Below, piece by piece: positions 1-11,039 of a stretch of 64,000 nt of DNA; positions within the stretch are counted from its first letter, which is position 1; each line of letters begins with the position of its first letter. The stretch covers positions 921,001 to 985,000 of the forward strand of contig JAJOZX010001079.1 in assembly GCA_023014485.1 (NCBI GenBank), in the 5' to 3' direction. A model generated the notes under the pieces. That model made no database searches and had not been told where the DNA came from. It worked only from the letters and a program-made list of their open reading frames with translations. The stretch is from Bathynomus jamesi (lineage: Eukaryota; Arthropoda; Malacostraca; Isopoda; Cirolanidae). Made by a program: the position numbers and the translations under genes.

Positions 1-2062
1 GTTTTCAGCAGGGGAATTATTACTGTCTTGTCCCTTCTTTTGAACGTTCTTAGTATCTGTCCCGCGACCCTTTTTGCTTTGTTTATCGCTATCTGATTTT
101 GTGTCTCGAATTTCGCATCATCGGTCATTATAACTCCCAAATCGATCGCTTTCTTGCTTCTCTTTAATTTCCTGTCTATCTGGAGCATAATACGCAGTCT
201 GTTTAAGTTCCTCTTTTCTACCATATCTCAAGAGCTGAAATTTCTCGGTGTTAAATGGCATGTTGTTGTCTTCTGACCATTTGTATATTTTGTTTATGTC
301 TTTCTGCAAAGCCTCCACTTCTTTTGCTTGGCTGATTTTTCTGCTGATCTTTTTATCGTTTGCAAAGAATGTTACTATACTGTTGCTGTTCACTTCACTG
401 TCTATGTTAGCATGATAATGGAGTGGGGCCAGTACTGTACCTTGTGGTATGAGCAGCGTACTTCTGATTCTGATGATGATATACCTTGAATTTTGACGAC
501 CTGTAGACGTTCTCTGAGAAAGTTGTAGAGCCATTTTCCCACTTTGCCTGTTATTCTCATGTTTCATTTTATGTTGTGATAGGTATGATCTTCCTGATCG
601 GAATCCGGGCTGATTTTCGTTGAATCTTTCTAGTGTCTCCAAGAAACCATAGATTTTTCCCTCTAACTATTCTTTCAAATGCTTTGGTGAGGTTGGACGT
701 CAATGACACTGGTCTATAGTTCTTTGCTTGAGATATATCCCCTCCTTTATATTTAGAGACAATGTTTGCTCTTTTGAAAATGCTCGGTGTCTATGGATCT
801 TCTCCATAGCCAGTATGAGGGTATAGCTATTTCATTTTTACAGTTTTTAATCAATAATGCGTTCTATTTGTCCGGACTTGCAGCTGAATGTGATTTCATT
901 TGTCCTATAGCTCTCGCTTTATTTTCTGGAGTAAAATCAAAATCTGTTATACAATCTCCTTGCAATTTCTCTTCAAAGAATGCATCTATATCAGGTATCG
1001 CTTTGTCACTTTTTGGGGAACTGAAGACTGATTCATATTGGGCTCTCAATGTTTCAGATATTTCTTTTAGAGCGTCCGTTAAGTCATTATTTCCTTTCCT
1101 TAAGGGCCCGATGTGGCGCGCGTTTTTGCTTTCCTTTTCGCATAGCTATAGAAGTATTTTGGATTTTCCTTTATTGCTTCTACCGCCTTTTTCTCTTCCC
1201 TCTCTGTATGGCCCTTAATCAGGGTTTGTATTTCCCTATCGTACTCTCCAGTTTTTCTTGTATTACTTTCCTGGCATTGTTGTCTCTGCATTTAGCTAAC
1301 TTCGCCGGTACTCTCTTTCTTTTGCGGAATATTCTTCTCTTTTTGCCTCTCTAACCAGTTCCTCTTTCCTTTTGGCTGTGCTTTCGGAGTATATTTTTCT
1401 AAAATTCTCAGCGTCTTTTCTTCCAAGGTTGTTAGCATTCTTTCAGTTGTTTTATTCTCTAAAACTGCTCTCCACTCTATTTGGTCCATGTGTGATCTGA
1501 TTGCTTCCCAGTTTATGGTTTTGGAGTTTAAATTAAAAGTCCAAAATTTGCTTCTTTAGTATGTGTATTGTCTTTTAATGTTGTCGCCATATTTGTTGAT
1601 ATCTCGATTATGTTGTGGCCTGAGATAATAGTTTGGGTTATTTTTATATTAGCAATCAAGTTCGTGTTATTCGTGAATACCAGATCTAGACAGTTATTTT
1701 TTTAGTATTTTCTGTTATCTCCTGTATCAACAAACTCGTTTGTGAGAGCCATCAACATTTTTACTTGCTCCTGGTCTTCTCTTGTGCCCCCCCTCGTCCT
1801 GGTGTATATATATATATATATTCCTATCCACCTTTTTGTATTTTATAAATGGGAAATTAAAGTCTCTGCAGAGCATTATATTGGGGGATGGAGGGTTTAT
1901 GGAGTTTATTAGGTTTCTGATATCATCAATGGCATCCGAGAATTTTTCGGTTGGAATATTTTGAGGTCTGTAGATGACTATCAGTATCACGTTTAGTTTT
2001 TCTATTTTCACTGCTAGAAGTTCCACAAAGCTGTTTGATTTACTTATTATCGTCTCTGTCAT
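1..2062 (-). pseudogene. decayed non-LTR retrotransposon (endonuclease + reverse transcriptase)
   Basis: Minus-strand reading gives, in order, an APE-like endonuclease piece (2062-1727, with a CRDFNF version of the GDFN motif), linker pieces (1489-1292, 1291-1100, 1049-864) and a reverse transcriptase piece (642-118) with QPGFRSGRS, the palm motif VPQGT as IPQGT, and FFANDKK where FADDT is expected. The pieces lie in different frames, so the ORF carries several frameshifts and stops, and it leaves the window at base 1. The layout fits a jockey/CR1-like LINE; the exact clade is my inference. Loss of the catalytic DD pair (ND here) argues against activity. A sister fragment lies at 52690-53150. 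Confidence 0.8.
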
Positions 2063-2194
2063 ATGGCCTTCATGTACAAATATAACACAGGCACCTTTAC
2101 GTCTCGCTGTTCTATCAGCTCTTAGTAAGTTGAAACCCTCGATATTTATCTCTTTCTTACTAATACAATGTTCACAGAACCTTCCCTGTTTCTC

Positions 2195-2402
2195 CGTTAA
2201 TGTGACTACTAAATTTCAAGCAGATTACCCTAGCTGCTTAAGGGACCCCCTCCCAGTCCCACCTAAGGGGGTGGGTACTGGGAGGGTCGGGTGTATTACT
2301 AAAACCTTTCTTGGTCCTCCCTTAATGTGTATACTAAGTTTGGTGAAGCTTACTCTAGTTGTTTAAGTGTGTATAAACGAATATAGAACAGACAGACAGA
2401 GA
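2195..2402. repeat. RTE-like LINE 3' tail fragment
   Basis: Contains two near-repeats of an 'aagtttggtgaag...tagttgtttaag' type phrase (about 2210 and 2335) and ends in GACAGACAGACAGA. That wording followed by a GACA microsatellite is typical of invertebrate RTE-type LINE 3' ends. No coding sequence is present. A short inverted repeat around a GGGGGTGGGTACTGGGAGG block lies at 2250-2295. Confidence 0.45.
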
Positions 2403-2797
2403 TCATCTCCCCCCTGCATATATAAATAAGATACAGGGGATGAATTTCACAATTAAACACATGAAATGATAAGTAATGCAAAGCCACAAGGAAAAATTAT
2501 AAGCGATTCCAAGGCCTTTTGTGTCGAAGATGCTTTTAATTAGTGGTGTATCGATTAATCGGCATCGGCAGAATCGGCCATTTTTTGGCATAGGTATCGT
2601 CAAAATTTAGCCAATTCTTTTACCGATTCTTTGAAAGTTTAACATTTTCATTACAAAACAAAATCTATATTTATCGAAAATTGAGCATACAAAAAACACT
2701 ATTTATAATAATTTCTACTCATTTCAAAGTGTAATTGTATAAAAATATTTTACATTCACGAAAAATGCAAAGCTTAATAAGTTAAGTAATTTTTTAA

Positions 2798-2945
2798 GTG
2801 AATTGAATAACCTTTATTAACAATAAAATAAATACAGTGGTCTTACAATTTACAATGACATAAATAATTATAAATCGACTATTTATTTTATTTAATTTGG
2901 CCCTTAAGCTTTAGGCTTTACTGGGCTCTTATTAAAAATAAAACA
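2798..2945 (-). repeat. LINE 3'-UTR family, copy 1
   Basis: A GAATAACCTTTATTAA start, an AATAAATACAG core and a TTTGGCCCTTAAGCTTTAGG end recur at 26175-26322. Read on the minus strand both end in AATAAAGGTTATTC, like the polyadenylated 3' tail of a non-LTR retrotransposon; copy 2 adds a (TAGA)n run at that end. Confidence 0.55.
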
Positions 2946-3258
2946 TAGAGTTATTATTACTAATACATTTATAAATCATGAATAACAATTATTAATTAAG
3001 GCATGTATTAATCTTAAATTATCATTTTCGATATAACAAATGCAAGATCATTATTGAAGTTATTATACCAATACCATACAAAGAAATCAATATTGTACAT
3101 GAGAGATATAGTCGGGGAGCACAGGCCCTGATTTTAGAGGTTGTGGACACCTCATGCTATATTTGGTTGCTCAGCATTTTTCAATACTTTAGACCTTCCA
3201 GAATAACATTCCAGAGGGCAACCCTCTGAGGTCAGTGTACTTCACTCCGAAAATTTGA

Positions 3259-3319
3259 CTTACAATCGGCCACTCGGAAACCCCATAAGTTATGGGGTTT
3301 CCGAGTGGCCGATTGTAAG
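3259..3319. repeat. perfect 61-bp palindrome
   Basis: Two 30-bp arms (3259-3288 and 3290-3319) match perfectly around a single G. It sits inside the left arm of the 3105-7866 element; the right arm has only a single, diverged copy of the half-site near 7690, so the palindrome arose by local inverted duplication. Confidence 0.9.
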
Positions 3320-3585
3320 TAATGGATTATTTTATAATTTACATAGTAAAAATAGTGTTCTATTGTTATATTTAGTATAAAAATATCAGAAATGATAAGA
3401 TACAATAACCACAGTGAAAATAAATATGAATATGGCTTTATTTGAGGGAACCCGAGGCATAATATTGAAAATAATACCAGAAATGCACTTTAAGAGTTTG
3501 TTGGAAAAACAAAATTTCCTCATTTATTTATCAGTAATAGATCACATCATAATTCAAAAATAAAAGAGAACAGCATGTCTTTCTA

Positions 3586-4951
3586 CAGGGTGTTCGAAAA
3601 GTCTCGTCACTCCCTACAAAATGTACATATTGTAATACCAATTTTGTTTTTGTGTGATTAATTGAATTTATATGTGATTCATTGACATTTTTTTCTTTTC
3701 CAGGTATTAGAGTTGTGTGAACAATGGCAGACCAATCCACTTACACTGGAGGAAAGGATAGTGATGAGCACATTGGCTCATGAAAGGTCACATACTGGCA
3801 AAACGATGCATAATATCCAGAATGATTTCAACACACGATTCAATAAGGCTGCACCACCAAACAAGACGGTATTACTCTGGGAGAAAAAGCTGTTTGAAAC
3901 TGGCTCCATCAAGGACAGACCACGGTCGGGAAGACCAACAATGCGAACAGAACAATGTGAAGGTGTGATTGCATCGGTGGCTCGTCCACCGAAAAAATCA
4001 CTTCGGAAACGATCACAAGAACTTGCAGTCCTCATATCCACAATGAAAGATCACATGACAAAAGATCTCGGCATAAAACCATACCACCCGTCATTTGTTA
4101 ATGAATTAAGCGATACAGACATGCAGAAACGATATGAAACCTGTGAACGGTTTTTGACCGGTTTTCCAACAATTTTTGCACGTGGAACAGTGCTTTTTTT
4201 CTGACGAATGTGCAATTTACCGTAGCGCCAAATTGAGAAATGTTTACTTCTGGAGCAAGGAAAATCCACACTTCTTTCAGGAACTGGAACACCATCCACA
4301 GCACGTGATGATATGGGCTGCAGTGTCTGCCAGGAACTTGTTCGGTCGATATTTTTTTGAGGGTACCTTCAACCAAACTGCCTACCTCAACATGTCACGG
4401 GACTGGTTTGTGCTTGAGCTCGAACGTTTTGGGCTGCTTGGTTGAGTGCGGTTTCAACAAGACGGGGCTCCGGCTCATTTTGCCATTAATGTGAGGGAAT
4501 TCTTCAACGAGGTGTTTAGAGACAAATGGATCGGCCGTGGCTCGCAACATTTATCTGCCCCTCTTCAGTGGCCGCCCCGAAGTCCAGATCTGTTTTCATG
4601 TGACAATGCGTTATGGGGTTTCGTCAAGCAGAACGTATCCCGGGTGCGTTACCGCACAACAGAGGAACTGAAACACGTTGTTAGAGATGCATTTGGTGCC
4701 ATCACTCCAGCAATGCTGCATCGATTCTCACACCGTACATGGAGGCGCATAATCCTTTGTTACGAAAATGATGGTGTACACACAGATATTCTTGATTAGT
4801 AACTGTATTTACTGCAATTAAAGTAATTGTTGCTAGTGACTTGTTTCTTAAATTACACCTACCACATATACATACAATTAATCACACAAAAATAAAATTG
4901 GTATTACAATATGTACATTTTGTAGGAAGTGACGGGACTTTTCGAACACTG
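3586..4951 (+). mobile_element. Tc1/mariner-superfamily transposon, full length, inactive
   Basis: Terminal inverted repeats of about 80 bp begin CAGGGTGTTCGAAAAGTC on the left and CAGTGTTCGAAAAGTC on the right, flanked by TA (3584-3585 and 4952-4953). The element is 1366 bp and encodes one transposase. It is inserted in the left part of the 3105-7866 inverted-repeat element. Confidence 0.88.
3713..4799 (+). pseudogene. mariner-like transposase (frameshift + stop)
   Basis: The N-terminal helix-turn-helix part is 3713-4170, including GSIKDRPRSGRP. The catalytic part continues in another frame from about 4176 with FFSDE (first Asp), FQQDGAPAH (second Asp) and SPDLFSCDNALWG (third Asp). The frame shifts near 4170-4200 and an in-frame TGA lies at 4443-4445, just before the second Asp block. 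Second to third Asp is separated by 46 residues, longer than DD34D. The WPPRSPDL and WIGR wording recalls a group I know as DD41D, with a few extra residues. Both lesions make this a dead copy unless they are sequencing errors. Confidence 0.85.
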
Positions 4952-5164
4952 TAGAACAAAATTTTGAATCACCCTCTTAATTTTGCGTGAGACCAGACTT
5001 ATACAAATTGCAAAGTAACCGGCGCATATACTCGTACTTTGTGAATCATATAGTATTGTGTCATTACTTTTGAAGCCATCAAAGATGGTTTTAAAAAGAT
5101 GAAATATCTAGTTTTTATCATAACATAAATATTACAGCTTTATCAGAATCATTAAAACACTTCG

Positions 5165-5803
5165 TCAGTCATTATTATCTGCAAGGGTTCTTAGAGATAC
5201 AACTCGTACACAGTTATCTTCTTTTCCTTCGCATTTGCATGCTAAACAACACGACACTCGAGATTTACTGCAGGGACAGTTCCTAGAGCATTTGCTTACA
5301 ACACATTTGCAACTTGTAAGAGATTCTGTAAGTTCTGAGAATGGCGCCAAAGTCATGGATATTGGCTCCAAATGTGTGATGCCCATTTTCCAGCTGAAAG
5401 TAGTAGCAGGGGGTAGAACTGGCACAGAGATATGGGCTTTCTCTTGCACAAGGGTGGCGAACAGTGATCGTAGCAGATGCTGCTTGAATGCATCCTCCTT
5501 CGGTGGTAAACCTCTAAGATCCTTGGCTTTTCCTCCACTGATGAACAAATGTGCACGAAGTGCTGCCAGAGATGAGAATGCTTGTCCACTGTACAGTGCC
5601 ATAAGAAGATACCTAGCTTCTGTTATGAGGTCCTCTATGACATCATGGTTGTCATCTCCATATGCAGCTAATAGTTTACATTCTAATTGGTTACGGAGCT
5701 TGAGCACTTTAGTTTTGTCAAAGCCATATATGAAGTTTGTATCATCTTTGTGAGAGAAAGCATGGAGAAAAGGTTGAAGTTTGCAGTCATCTGGACCCAA
5801 CAA
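5165..5803 (-). pseudogene. Cys-rich transposon-associated protein, C-terminal block
   Basis: 212 residues ending in a cluster of cysteines (SCKCVVSKCSRNCPCSKSR, then CCLACKCEGKEDNC), a CXC-type metal-binding finger. Upstream are FIYGFDKTKVLKLRNQ and ALYSGQAFSSLAALRAHLF. I recall this arrangement from many uncharacterised arthropod proteins linked to repeats; no function is proven. The matching N-terminal block (6950-7213) is on the same strand but separated by an inserted hAT fragment. A third fragment of the family is at 26703-26960. Confidence 0.6.
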
Positions 5804-6019
5804 TTTTGCCAGCTCATTAAATAATTATGATAAAGCATAAAGTGCTGGTGTTTATAACAGTATCATGGTACTTATACCAGTGTCCAGTAATTTTTGACAA
5901 TGTGGTATCATAGTGATGTTTAAGTGTTTATAAATGATAATTAATGATAATTAATAATGATAATAATAATGATAATTAATTGTCTCTGCCATTCATTATG
6001 CAACTAGAAAGTTGAGGAA

Positions 6020-6945
6020 ATGGACATTTCTACGGAGAGAAGAGGGAGAGTAAAGCTCCGAAAAAGGATACCAGGAGAGATGGCAAAGGATGCTGGTCTC
6101 ACATTGCCAGAGGAAGTAAAAAGGGCTATGTTTGAATGGCTTGATCGCTTTCATCAAGAATTGGAGATTCGTTCTAAGGTAATGGATCAAATTCTGTCAA
6201 TCTTCGCTGTTATTCAGCCAAACACTTTAGTTGTTGCAACAGAAGAAGAACTTCGGAAGTATATTCCAAATTTGACTCAGATTTTCGATGAATTCTCTGA
6301 TGAAGATATCAGTGTGGAAATTGGACGACTTTGGAGGCATTTGGAAGCTACCAAAATCAGCGTTGAAGAGGCAAAGAAATGGACAGCATTGCAGTTTCTG
6401 GAGTTTATTGTGAAATGGGATTTTTGTGAATCTTTGCCAAGCTTGTCACTGTGTTTGAGATTCTTTTTGACCGTCTGTGTGTCTATTGCTTCATGTGAAA
6501 GAAGTTTTTTCAAATTGAAATTGATAAAAAATTTCTTTCGCTCGACCATGAGTCAGACGAGATTGACAAATCTGGCTTTACTTTCAATTGAACATGAATA
6601 TGCAAAGAAGGTGAATTTTGATGAGGTCATTGATCAATTTGCAGAAATTAAGTCTCGAAAGCAGAGACTGTGAATCCTCTCTATTTACCTTTGAAGAATA
6701 GGCTGAGCGTTGAGACTGGATTTCCTGTGTTTTTTGTATAAAATAAAATGCAGTATTACCTGTTCACTGAATTTTTAATGTCCTGCATTTTTCTTATTTC
6801 CAATTTGCTTATGACAGTACTGTACTGTTTAAAAATGTACTTGCAAACAATATATTTTTCTGTGTGTTTAAATTTTAAAATTATTTATGGGGGGTGCCAA
6901 AGGAAGGATCCGCCCCGGGTGCCAAATACTTTAGGTACGACCCTG
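6020..6945 (+). pseudogene. hAT transposase C-terminal half with element 3' end
   Basis: The ORF at 6020-6673 ends in a hAT dimerisation region: LTVCVSIASCERSFFKLKLI, then RSTMSQTRLTNLALLSIEHE. It resembles ZMYM-type hAT proteins. An AATAAA follows at 6741. The element's right terminus is probably the ...TACGACCCTG at 6936-6945, the complement of the CAGGGTCG start usual for this group. The zinc-finger and catalytic N-terminal parts and the left terminus are absent, so this is a truncated copy inserted in the Cys-rich protein gene. Confidence 0.75.
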
Positions 6946-6949
6946 CTTG

Positions 6950-7213
6950 GGACAGGTTGAATGTCTCACCTTCAAGAAACCGATGCTGCTGACTGAAACG
7001 CATGGTATCCACTACAAGAGCAGGGCATTTGTCAGAAGCTGGTAATCTCTCTTCCATTTTCAGTTGAGTTTCTTTCATCACAGCTGTCAGCCATGCTGCT
7101 TTATTGCCATGCCGCATCGATCCATTTGACTCAAATAGGGCTGGCGGAACCTTGGAACATTCAAAATCTCCAATAGTTTCCTCAACATTTACATCTTTCC
7201 CAGTAGCTTTCAA
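6950..7213 (-). pseudogene. Cys-rich transposon-associated protein, N-terminal block
   Basis: Reads VPPALFESNGSMRHGNKAAW and later PALVVDTMRF. In the family as I recall it, this corresponds to the 'PPxLFDxxGxMRKxxK ... IIDGMA' stretch that precedes the central part. It breaks off where the hAT 3' end begins (6945). The separation from the C-terminal block by an insertion, and no bridging frame, mark the gene as disrupted. Confidence 0.5.
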
Positions 7214-8039
7214 TTAAAGAATCCATTTTAGAATAAAAATTTCATTGATCAGCTCGTCCTTTTGCTTTTGAGGAAGAGACTATTTTTGTTTATTGTGCAG
7301 CTCTACGAACGTGTGAAGCTTTACCTTTAAAACTTTCTTTGAGTTGTTATTCAAGCATTTTTCCAGTTGATTTTTGCCAATTTGCTCTACATTTACCTAA
7401 AAAATTAGATATACAAAAATTAACTAAATAAAATAAAACAAATCTTTAATGTACAGGAATAATGAGCATTGAGTGTATACAGATTTTGTGTGTTTTTGCC
7501 AACAAAATGTGAGGCGCTTTTTTGGGATTATTTTTAACATTTTCTGGTTCCCTCAAATAAAGCCATATTCATATTTATTCTCACTGTGGTTATTGTACCT
7601 CATCATTTCAAATATTTTTATACTATATATGACTATAAAACACTATTTTTATGATGTAAATTATAAAATAATCTATTATTTACAACCAGCCATTCGGAAA
7701 CCCATTGGCCTAATATAAGTCAAATTTTCGGAGTGAAGTACACTGATCTCAGAGGGTTGCCTTCTGGAATGTTATTGTGGAAGGTCTAAACTTCTAAAGT
7801 ATTGAAAAATGCTGAGCAACCAAATATAGCATGAGGTGTCCACTTTGACCCTTGTGCGCCTCGATTAATAAGAACTGAACCATCACAAGTTATGCGTCTT
7901 TAATCCTAGATTACACACTAGAAATGAATAAACGATAGTAATGTACATTAATCCTAGATTTGTATTAGTATGCCACTATTAATCGAGATTTCAACTTGGT
8001 TTTAAGCGAATTTATATTTACAATATTTTTTATATCAGC

Positions 8040-10250
8040 ATTTAAATCATTCCATAGTTTCAATCCAATGAAAATGGGTAATTTTTGAGATGAACACAAT
8101 CTAAATTGAGGAATAACATGCTTTGATCTATTTCTTGTCTGATACGAGTGAATTTCTTGATGAGTTGCAAATTATCTATTTACCCATTGTAAGTTAATGA
8201 TTTTGTTCTTACACTCGTAAGTAAATATAAAATGTGCCAGTTTGATTACATCATCGAGCTTTAGTAGTTTTAGCTCTTTAAATAATGTACTAGAATGATC
8301 AAGGAAATCAGCATCAGATAATAACCTTATTGCTCGTTTTTGGATGACAAAGATACTGCTTAGTGTTGTTAGCGGAGTTTCCCCAAACAAGGGTGCAGTA
8401 CGTTATATAAGGAAGAACAAGAGTATGATACAGAGTTAATAAAAACTGTTTAGGGACTACATTTCTAAGTTTAAACATTATAGCAACGCTCCTTGAAATC
8501 TTTTTCGCGATATAATTTACATGATTACTCCATTGCAAATTCTTATCTGGCATTACACCAAGAAATTTTGTTACAGTACACTCCTTTACAGTGATTTCAT
8601 CAACATTAAGTTCATCAAGATACACATTTCTTTTATTAGTAAAACTCATGAAATTCGTTTTACTGGTATTTAGGAAGAGTTTATTGGTGGTCAACCATTT
8701 CATGACACTGATAAATTCTGATTTAAATATATTCTTAGCTGAATTAACATCTTTGCAAGAAAAAGACAGTTTTTAATCTGCAAACATTATGAAGTTAAGT
8801 ATATCAGATGAACGTGGAAGGTCATTTATATATAATAAAAATAACAGTAGACCCAGAACTGAGCCAGGGCTGTGGCACACAATGTTTGACAAGCGCTTTA
8901 GTTGAACGAACCTTATTTACTGATACAAAATGATATCTATTGGACTTTTAAACCAATCACTGATTGCTCCCTTAAAGCCGTAGCAATATAATTTATTAAG
9001 TACTCAAATCCATAAATATTGATATCATTATTTCTTTGTTCTGTTCTTTTTAGCTATATTTGCATTTTCCATAAGATTTAAATTAGCCATTTCCGTCATT
9101 TTATTATTACGGAAACATGGGCGCCCGCAGGAAGGGGCAAGAGGGATATTTGCCTCCCCCCCCCTTACATTTCACAAGAAATTGCACATGTGGCATATCC
9201 ATGGTCATAATTACTTGAATTGAACATAAGTTTTTGCTGAAAAGGATAACCAAAAATTGCTTTATGATTATAAAGCATATTTCCTGAAATTATTTTCAAT
9301 TTTAAACAATTTTTTATATCTTTCATTTTCTGTTTTTCTTTGAGTCTTAAACTTTTTTACCAATAAATCAATTAAATTAACCCCATTTGAAAAAAAAAAA
9401 AGTTATCTTGACTTGGAGTTGATCCAGGAAGAAAACCAACTTAAGCAGATGATGGGTTTGGGTCGAGGCTGGGTTGGATGTCTTAGACATATATAGTAAT
9501 TTTTTACATAATTTTTATTTGAACAAATATTTTGGTATGTCAGTGAACGTAATGTGTTCCTAAATGATTACAATTTTCATTATTAAAGCTCATGGTTCAC
9601 TTAAGTACATTTCTTTAAACTGGATTATTTATTGTTACCCTACTCGTGTTTATTATTTTAATATCACCAAGGTTGAGATGTTTAACATCGTAATTAAACC
9701 AAATATTTTTAGTAACTTTTATTAATAATGTAAATTTGTGTTTGCGTTTAAGCACACATACAAATATTCTTTTAGTCCTTTGCCTTACATAGTTATACTG
9801 TAAAAGCTGATCCCCTACATACATGTTTTGCACCCCCCTTGAAAATGTTTCTGTGGGCGCCCATGTACGGAAGCCATATTGATTTGGAGATTGTAGGAGT
9901 CTAAATATCGCTGCATTCTACGTTTTACAACTTTTTCAAAAACTTTGTTGAACACAGATAATTAACACACCTGTCTGTAATTAGTTGCTAGTGTAGGATC
10001 ACCCTCTTTAAAAAGGGGTGTTGTATAACCAATTTTTAGCATTGATGGGAATATTCCTTTGGAAATACTTTGATTGATAATTTTAGACAAAGTTACAGGT
10101 AACTTATCTTTAACAAGTTTCAATATAGGTACAGGAATGTTATGAATGCTATTTTTTGTATTTTTTAATTTACCAATAATATTCTGGACCTCAATAGAAG
10201 TAGCAGGAACAAAAGAAAATAAATTTACATTTTCTCTAACTAGCTAATCT
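8040..10250 (-). pseudogene. non-LTR retrotransposon, reverse transcriptase part
   Basis: The minus strand reads, from high to low coordinates: RT upstream remnants near 10100-9870; a palm region near 8880 (complement of 'gagccagggctgtggcacac'); then KWLTTNKLFLNTSKTNFM, FLGVMPDKNLQW, NHVNYIAKKISRSVAIMFKL and YHTLVLPYITYCTLVWGNSA at 8703-8400; and VIQKRAIRLLSDADFLDHSS at 8343-8283. These are the thumb motifs of a jockey/RTE-like RT. Frames change repeatedly and a 750-bp hAT element (9116-9865) is inserted. It lies inside the 2541-10796 composite. Confidence 0.75.
9116..9865. mobile_element. non-autonomous hAT element, 750 bp
   Basis: Ends are CATGGGCGCCCGCAG (left) and, in complement, CATGGGCGCCCACAG (right). 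Flanks are TACGGAAA (9108-9115) and TACGGAAG (9866-9873), a 7/8 target duplication. No convincing transposase is encoded. It interrupts the LINE at 8040-10250. Confidence 0.8.
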
Positions 10251-10958
10251 CTAAATATTATAAACTATTGTAATCTCTTACTCTATATTAATAATAATTC
10301 TGTATTAAATTCTACTTTATAATTTTTATATTAAACCATCTTATTATGTTGACTTTACTTTAAATATTTTAATAATTTTATAAACCCAAATTGTATAGGC
10401 GCCTATCCACTTTTTTTTATTCAAATAGGCCATCAGAGCCTTCAAATTGTAATGAAAAACTTTGTTGTTAAAGCATGAAAATACCTTCAACACAAGGAAA
10501 AACAATTACTTTAAATATTGGTATTCAATTTATGAAATTAAAATAAAATTATTTTATCATTTTACTGAGTAATAAAACTTTTTAACATCATTTTAGCTAC
10601 GGTATATGAGTAACAAATTCGGGTGCTGTATATTGTGGAGTGAGCTAAGGAAAAGCATTTAAATAAATTTGAAATGTAAAACTATAAAAATTTAAAGTTT
10701 TCACATTAGATTAGTAAAAGTTATGAAGGGAATTTATTTTTTAAAATATAGGCAAACAATCGGCATCGGCTAAAGTTTGGAATCGGTACATCACTACTTT
10801 TAATAGCTATCTATGTCTTATTTAAGTTAAATCTAGCCTAACCTACTTCAGTCACTTATAGGTTAAGTACATTTATATGGATATTAAACTAACCTTTTAT
10901 TTCAGTTTAATCACTATTAATTATAATTGAGAACTTACTATTTTCCTTTCCTCCACAG

Positions 10959-11039
10959 GGGCCTTCCTCATGAGTATTTACCTCAAAGGAATGACCAAGA
11001 TTGAGACAGCAAACCTTACCATTGCCATGAAAAACTCAG
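10959..11039 (+). CDS. TYMP: TYMP exon A (first exon found)
   Basis: Acceptor CTCCACAG ends at 10958; the exon begins with the last two bases of a Gly codon and reads [20 protein letters not shown]. That matches the family's 'AMLMAIRLRGM...ET' helix. The donor is G|GTATAC at 11040. An upstream exon ending in phase 1 must exist; none was recognised in 1-10958. Confidence 0.92.

Larger units (their letters stand above)
3105..7866. mobile_element. long-inverted-repeat element carrying a Cys-rich protein gene
   Basis: About 400 bp at 3105-3520 is repeated in inverse orientation at about 7500-7866, with only scattered differences and the phrase TGGACACCTCATGCTATATT in both arms. Between the arms a minus-strand protein is encoded in two blocks (7213-6950 and 5803-5165). 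Two later insertions interrupt the element: a mariner (3586-4951) and a hAT 3' half (ending at 6945). I find no clear target duplication. From memory, Academ-type transposons carry a Cys-rich finger of this kind, so Academ is one possibility; superfamily is not settled. Confidence 0.6.
2541..10796. mobile_element. composite hAT-type element with perfect 8-bp TSD
   Basis: The left end begins TAGTGGTGTATCGATTAATC at 2541; the right end, read in reverse complement from 10796, begins TAGTGATGTACCGATT. Both are flanked by the same 8 bp, CTTTTAAT (2533-2540 and 10797-10804), the duplication length of hAT elements. The same terminus with an 8-bp duplication recurs in a 117-bp MITE at 45728-45844. 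The 8.26-kb body is mostly later insertions: an inverted-repeat element (3105-7866), a LINE (8040-10250) and their own guests. Its own sequence is probably only about 1-1.2 kb, so it looks non-autonomous. It lies upstream of the first TYMP exon found. Confidence 0.75.

Noticed and set aside
787..1354. Plus-strand open frames
   Set aside because: Shadows of the minus-strand LINE; no motif.
3105..3330. hAT assignment for the long inverted-repeat element because a hAT ORF lies inside
   Set aside because: That hAT fragment has its own terminus at 6945 and interrupts the Cys-rich gene, so it is a later insertion.
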